The notes below the pieces were generated by a model that worked only from the letters and a program-made list of their open reading frames with translations, was not told where the DNA came from and ran no database searches. The position numbers and the translations under genes were made by a program. 16,447 bases of DNA from Candidatus Latescibacterota bacterium (lineage in GTDB: Bacteria > Krumholzibacteriota > Krumholzibacteriia > WVZY01 > JAKEHA01): NCBI GenBank assembly GCA_022615275.1, contig JAKEHA010000255.1, positions 1 to 16,447 of the forward strand. Direction: 5' to 3'. The first letter of the stretch is position 1; each line of letters begins with the position of its first letter. Below, one piece after another: positions 13,069-16,447 of the stretch.

Positions 13069-13996
13069 AGATCGTATCCGCGATGAGGTTCAACACGGCG
13101 ATGAGCGCCGACGCGATGAAAATGATGCCCATGAGCCGGGTGTAATCCTGGCGCAGCAGTCCGTCGTAGAACAACCGTCCCATGCCCGGCCACGCGAAGA
13201 TTGTCTCGGTGATGATCGACCCGGTGAACAGCGCCGGCAGATTCAGCGCGATCACCGTCAGCACCGGAATGGCGGCGTTGCGCACCGCGTGGCGGAACAC
13301 CACCGAGCCGCGCGTGGCGCCTTTCGCGCGCGCCACGTTGATATAGTTCATGGACAGCACGTCGGAGAGACTCGCGCGCATGTAGCGGCTCCAGCTCGCG
13401 ATGAACAAGAGCGACAACACCAGCGACGGCATCAACAAGTGACGCAAGTGATCCATCACGGAGAACGGGACGCCCAGCGCGAACATCCCCGCCGATGGAA
13501 GCAAGCGCCACTTCACCGTGAACAACATCATCGACATGAGCCCCAGCCAGAACACCGGGATGGAAATGCCGAAGAGCGTCACCAGCATGATCACGGAATC
13601 GAACTTGGTGTAGCGCTTGAGCGCGGCGACGATACCGCCCGAGAGTCCGAACAGGAACGCGAGCAGAAACGCGGCCCCCATGAGCTCCAGTGTGGCGGGC
13701 AGGCGCTGCCAGATCATCTCGATCACGGGCTCACCGGTGACGTACGAATGCCCGAAGTCCCCGTGCAGCAGCACGCGCTTGAGCCACAGCCCGTACTGGA
13801 CGATCACGGGCCGGTCGAAGCCGAAGTTGGCGCGGATGCGGGCGACGTCTTCGGGACCGACCATGGGGTTGTCCGTCAATACACCCACCGGCCCACCCGG
13901 AGTCGCTTGCATCAGTGCAAAACAGATCAGCGACACCAGCAGGACGAGCGGGATGATCGCGACCGCGCGCTTCAGGAAGAATCGTAGCATCGACAT
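13031..13996 (-). CDS. Dipeptide/oligopeptide ABC permease, DppB/OppB type
   Basis: 321 residues, normal for DppB. The N-terminal helix (about 10-30) is followed by a large periplasmic loop with DFGHSYVTGEPV (80-91), then five more helices. The EAA loop is NYINVARAKGATRGSVVFRHAVRNA at 217-241, and the end DPRIRLAR is the classic DppB terminus. The start ATG at 13996 has no Shine-Dalgarno sequence; the preceding 24 bases are AT-rich and contain a tandem decamer. The neighbouring ATG two codons later (13990) is an alternative. It follows the binding-protein gene after 134 bases and overlaps the DppC-like gene. Confidence 0.95.
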   Translation of the reverse strand: MSMLRFFLKRAVAIIPLVLLVSLICFALMQATPGGPVGVLTDNPMVGPEDVARIRANFGFDRPVIVQYGLWLKRVLLHGDFGHSYVTGEPVIEMIWQRLPATLELMGAAFLLAFLFGLSGGIVAALKRYTKFDSVIMLVTLFGISIPVFWLGLMSMMLFTVKWRLLPSAGMFALGVPFSVMDHLRHLLMPSLVLSLLFIASWSRYMRASLSDVLSMNYINVARAKGATRGSVVFRHAVRNAAIPVLTVIALNLPALFTGSIITETIFAWPGMGRLFYDGLLRQDYTRLMGIIFIASALIAVLNLIADTIYGLLDPRIRLAR

Positions 13997-14016
13997 AACA
14001 CAAATGAATACAAATG
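13997..14016 (-). repeat. Tandem 10-bp repeat directly before dppB
   Basis: On the - strand, CATTTGTATT and CATTTGTGTT stand head to tail and abut the ATG at 13996. They differ at one base. The AT-rich stretch stands out from its GC-rich surroundings and takes the place of a ribosome binding site. Confidence 0.6.
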
Positions 14017-14106
14017 GTTAGCCGGCCCAGGCGCCGCCTCGCGCAAGGACTCCGCGGCGGGACTGCGAGTTTTGTACCAACTGGCCGCTGAGAGCGGATG
14101 GAAAGC

Positions 14107-14125
14107 CCTCGGTGCGAGCCCGAGG
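14107..14125 (-). terminator. Hairpin between binding-protein and permease genes
   Basis: On the - strand, CCTCGG (14125-14120) and CCGAGG (14112-14107) flank a seven-base loop five bases after the binding-protein stop, followed by GCTTTCC. With its short T-run it could attenuate read-through into the permeases or protect the 3' end of the upstream message. Confidence 0.5.
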
Positions 14126-14130
14126 TGGCG

Positions 14131-15828
14131 TTACCGAGACGACACCTCCGGGCCGCCCAGGTACCACGTCGACGCGTTCCACGTGTCCGCCGACTGCGTC
14201 GCGTTGGGGCGGAAGTTCTGCAGGCGCTCGGTCACCGGATCGATCGCGGTGTACCAAAAGAGCGGAATCACGGGGGCTTCGTCGACGAGGATTTCTTGCA
14301 CGCGCTGATAGATCACTTCGCGCTTCGCGACATCGGTCTCCGTGCTGCCCTGCTCGAGCAGGCGGGTCAATTCGTCGTGGCGAAAGCGCGGGTGATTCTG
14401 CCCCTGGGGCGGGACGCTGGTGGCCGAGTACAGCGCTTCACGGCGCGACGGCTCCGGTGTGGAGAGCCACGCGTACATGGCGATGTCGAAGGAGCCGCGC
14501 TTCAAGATGCCGCCGTCCTCGTAGGTACCGTACAGCACCGTCGGTCCGTAGTTGCGTATCTCGACGTCGATGCCCACGGCGCGGTACTGCTCGCGCAGCA
14601 CCAGCTCGGTCCGCTCGCGGTTGGGCTGACCCGCGCTCGCGGAAATGGTCAGCTTGAGCGGAATACCGTCCCGGTCGACGATTCCGTCCCCGTCGGTGTC
14701 GCGCCACCCGGCTTCGTTCAGCAATCTGCGCGCCGCCGTCAGGTCGAAGCGGGCGCGCTCGGCCGCGGACGGCGAGTGGTAACGAGATTCCGTGAACTCG
14801 TCGAGCGGCGCCACCACCACCAGCCCGTTGTAGATGCTCTGCGCGATCTCCCCCTTGTTGGTGGCGAAGGAGAGTGCACGACGCACGCGCCGGTCGGCGA
14901 GCACCGGGTTTTCGACGTTGAGATCCAGGTGCTCGTACATGAGCATCGGAGTCCGATAGATGCGCACACCGGGGATGGCCTCCAAATGCGACATGAAATT
15001 GATATTGGCGTTGTCGAACGCATCGATCTCGCCGGTCTTGAGCTGCACCAGGAGCGTATTCTCGTTGGGGATGAACTTGAAGATGATCGCGTCGAGGTAG
15101 GGGCCTTCGCCGTAGTAATCGGCGTTGGCGACCAGTTCCAGGTGCGACCCCGGCGTCCAACTCTTGAACTTGAACGGTCCCGAGCCCATCGGCGCGCGAT
15201 GGAAGCGGGCCGCGTGGAAGCGCTCGCCGACCGACTCGCGCAGGAGGTGTTCGGGCAGCACCGGCTCGTCGAAGAACGTCTCGCCGACGAAGTCCGGGTA
15301 CGGCTTGTGGAGGCGGAACACCACCGTGGTGTCGTCGGGCGTCTCCAGGGAGGCGACCGCATCCCACCCCTCGCGCGACTCCACGTTGACCTTCGGATCC
15401 ATGATGACGTCGAAGGTGAAGCGAACGTCGCGGCTGGTGAGCGGCCGTCCGTCGTGCCAGCGCACGCCCGAGCGCAGATGATACGTGTACACGCGATGGT
15501 CTGCGGACACGCCGCCGTTTTCGACCGACGGAATCTCGGTGATGAGATCCGGTATCAGATTGAAGTGGTCGTCGTACTTGACGAACTTCGAGAAGATCAG
15601 ATTGCAGACCATGTTGTTGGTCGCCATCGAGTTGAGTATCTCGCTCAACATCTCGGGCTCTTGTTGCACGCCGATGATGACGCGGCCGCCGGAAACCGGG
15701 CCGCGCGAGGTGTCTGCGACTGCGCCGGCCCCGGAGCCGCCGCGCGCGGTGCGCTCGTCGGTCGTTCCACAGGAGAACGAAGCCGTGGCGAGGCACGCCG
15801 AGAGAACGACGAGGTACAACCGGGACAT
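14131..15828 (-). CDS. Peptide ABC transporter substrate-binding lipoprotein, family 5 (DppA/OppA type)
   Basis: 565 residues from the ATG at 15828; a GTG at 15873 would add 15 residues but lies against the thioredoxin terminator. Residues 1-19 form a lipoprotein signal with ATASFSC before Cys20; the box is not fully canonical (Phe at -2) but Gly follows the cysteine. The mature protein is a family 5 solute-binding protein: YTYHLRSGVRWHDGRPLTSRDVRFTFD (near 114-140), then MGSGPFKFKSW, LVQLKTGEIDAF and the DNAN stretch. DTDGDGIVDRDG at 377-388 is an EF-hand-like acidic loop that is common in this family. It captures peptides or similar ligands in the periplasm for the two downstream permeases. 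No convincing promoter or ribosome site is visible in the 45 bases after the thioredoxin terminator. Confidence 0.95.
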   Translation of the reverse strand: MSRLYLVVLSACLATASFSCGTTDERTARGGSGAGAVADTSRGPVSGGRVIIGVQQEPEMLSEILNSMATNNMVCNLIFSKFVKYDDHFNLIPDLITEIPSVENGGVSADHRVYTYHLRSGVRWHDGRPLTSRDVRFTFDVIMDPKVNVESREGWDAVASLETPDDTTVVFRLHKPYPDFVGETFFDEPVLPEHLLRESVGERFHAARFHRAPMGSGPFKFKSWTPGSHLELVANADYYGEGPYLDAIIFKFIPNENTLLVQLKTGEIDAFDNANINFMSHLEAIPGVRIYRTPMLMYEHLDLNVENPVLADRRVRRALSFATNKGEIAQSIYNGLVVVAPLDEFTESRYHSPSAAERARFDLTAARRLLNEAGWRDTDGDGIVDRDGIPLKLTISASAGQPNRERTELVLREQYRAVGIDVEIRNYGPTVLYGTYEDGGILKRGSFDIAMYAWLSTPEPSRREALYSATSVPPQGQNHPRFRHDELTRLLEQGSTETDVAKREVIYQRVQEILVDEAPVIPLFWYTAIDPVTERLQNFRPNATQSADTWNASTWYLGGPEVSSR

Positions 15829-15873
15829 ACGCGGTGATCGTTGCAAGTTCCACGCCGCGCCGGGGACGGGCAC

Positions 15874-15902
15874 AAAAAGGCCGGCCCCTCGGGGGGCCGG
15901 CC
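15874..15902 (-). terminator. Strong intrinsic terminator of the thioredoxin gene
   Basis: On the - strand, GGCCGGCCCC (15902-15893), loop CCGA, GGGGCCGGCC (15888-15879) and then TTTTT (15878-15874). The 10-bp perfect GC stem with a T-run lies 29 bases after the thioredoxin stop. Confidence 0.93.
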
Positions 15903-15931
15903 TCGATCCGGGCGTGCTATGGGCGCTTGGA

Positions 15932-16267
15932 TCAGCTCGCGAGCACGGCGTCGATCTTGGACGTCAGCGTCTTCTTCGGGTGGCTCCCGACCCCGACGAT
16001 CTGGTCCACGGGTTCGCCGTTCTTGAAGATCATGATGGTGGGAATGCTCATGATCCCGTAGCGCACCGCGATCTGCTGGTTGTCGTCGGTGTTGACCTTC
16101 CCGACCTTCAACTTACCCGCGTACTCGGACGAAATCTCGGCCACGATGGGCGCGATGGCCTTGCACGGATCGCACCACGGCGCCCAAAAGTCGACGAGTA
16201 CGGGCCGGTCCGCTCGTAGCACCTCTTGGTCGAAGGTGGCATCGGTAAACTCGAATTCCTGAGACAT
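15932..16267 (-). CDS. trxA: Thioredoxin with WCDPC active site
   Basis: 111 residues of a single thioredoxin fold, the typical length for a cytosolic thioredoxin, with no signal peptide. The active site is WAPWCDPCK (Cys32, Cys35), with Asp in place of the usual Gly between the cysteines. The conserved buried acid lies in LVDFWAPW (Asp26), and the cis-proline is Pro76 in SIPTIMIF. VNTDDNQQIAVRYGI and FKNGEPVDQIVG are also typical. It should reduce protein disulphides as the partner of thioredoxin reductase, or act on a narrower set of clients. Two ATG codons are adjacent; AGGAGG lies one base before the first and four before the second, so the second (16267) is preferred. It has its own terminator and a candidate promoter, so it is probably transcribed alone. 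Confidence 0.95.
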   Translation of the reverse strand: MSQEFEFTDATFDQEVLRADRPVLVDFWAPWCDPCKAIAPIVAEISSEYAGKLKVGKVNTDDNQQIAVRYGIMSIPTIMIFKNGEPVDQIVGVGSHPKKTLTSKIDAVLAS

Positions 16268-16365
16268 CATTCCTCCTCGAACACGTTGCGATTCTCAAAG
16301 ATGACGGGGACGTGCCTCCCAGGCCCGGGGGGCCAGGTCTCCCCGCTCGATCGACACGGGGGCCG

Positions 16366-16395
16366 ATTATTGCGCGCGCCCGCGGCATCTGTAAA
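16366..16395 (-). promoter_or_regulatory. Candidate sigma70-type promoter of the thioredoxin gene
   Basis: On the - strand, TTTACA (16395-16390) and AATAAT (16371-16366) are spaced by 18 bases, each matching 5/6. The -35 lies inside the palindrome GCATCT-TTAC-AGATGC (16385-16400). The predicted leader is about 90 bases. The rest of the right edge (16401-16447) shows no recognisable gene. Confidence 0.45.
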
Positions 16396-16447
16396 GATGC
16401 TTTCGTTGCGTCCGCCGGGGCCTTGGACGGCCTCCATCTCGCGATCT

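Noticed and set aside
14098..15837. 579-codon + strand frame opposite the binding-protein gene
   Set aside because: It is the exact antisense shadow of a clear family 5 binding protein; low-complexity composition and no ribosome site.
15835..15850. GGAACTT resembling an ECF -35 box just before the binding-protein gene
   Set aside because: A matching -10 at the usual distance would fall on or inside the start codon, and the motif is too short to rely on alone.
1..16447. CRISPR arrays, tRNA or rRNA genes, insertion sequences, phage or toxin-antitoxin genes
   Set aside because: Looked for spaced direct repeats, terminal inverted repeats, transposase motifs and clover-leaf-like segments, and found none that could be supported.

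Overview
This is a GC-rich window from a Gram-negative bacterium. Lipobox and signal peptides, two outer-membrane beta-barrel proteins and a peptide ABC importer with a lipoprotein binding component all imply an outer membrane. The mix of genes (ECF sigma factor with a zinc anti-sigma factor, ACE-like M2/M3 peptidase, class I FBPase, Cys/Ala-rich secreted proteins) would suit an uncultivated lineage of the FCB group, such as Candidatus Eisenbacteria, but that placement is inference. I see no rRNA, tRNA, CRISPR array, insertion sequence or phage gene.

Layout, left to right. (i) 2-892 (+): the 3' part of a Trp/Tyr/Gly-rich protein with a basic Ser/Arg/Gly tail, closed by a strong two-way terminator. 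(ii) 996-2757 (-): a secreted Ala/Cys-rich repeat protein, with a metallo-beta-lactamase-fold hydrolase upstream whose -10 box sits where a leaderless message would be expected. (iii) 2804-4175 (-): a tightly coupled operon of ECF sigma factor, zinc anti-sigma factor and YbjQ-type protein. (iv) 4388-5989 (+): an ACE-like zinc peptidase, convergent with (v) 6032-8440 (-): two outer-membrane proteins followed by fructose-1,6-bisphosphatase. (vi) 8645-10281 (-): a patatin-like phospholipase coupled to an S-adenosylmethionine hydrolase. (vii) 10403-10855 (+): a small secreted protein of unknown function. (viii) 10861-11938 (-): a ZIP metal transporter coupled to CutA. (ix) 12094-15828 (-): a Dpp/Opp-type binding protein and two permeases, with no ATPase gene in the window. 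(x) 15932-16267 (-): a thioredoxin with an atypical WCDPC active site, its own terminator and a candidate promoter.

How the genes may work together: ZIP and CutA form a divalent-metal unit. The sigma, anti-sigma and YbjQ genes form an envelope-linked regulatory unit. The DppABC-like genes form a peptide importer that must borrow ATPases from elsewhere, and the cytosolic ACE-like peptidase could process imported peptides (inference). The rest is ordinary housekeeping. No large new system is evident. The most unusual items are the Cys/Ala-rich repeat protein, the W/Y-rich protein with a G-quadruplex-like tract in its gene, the apparently leaderless hydrolase gene, and the importer without ATPases.
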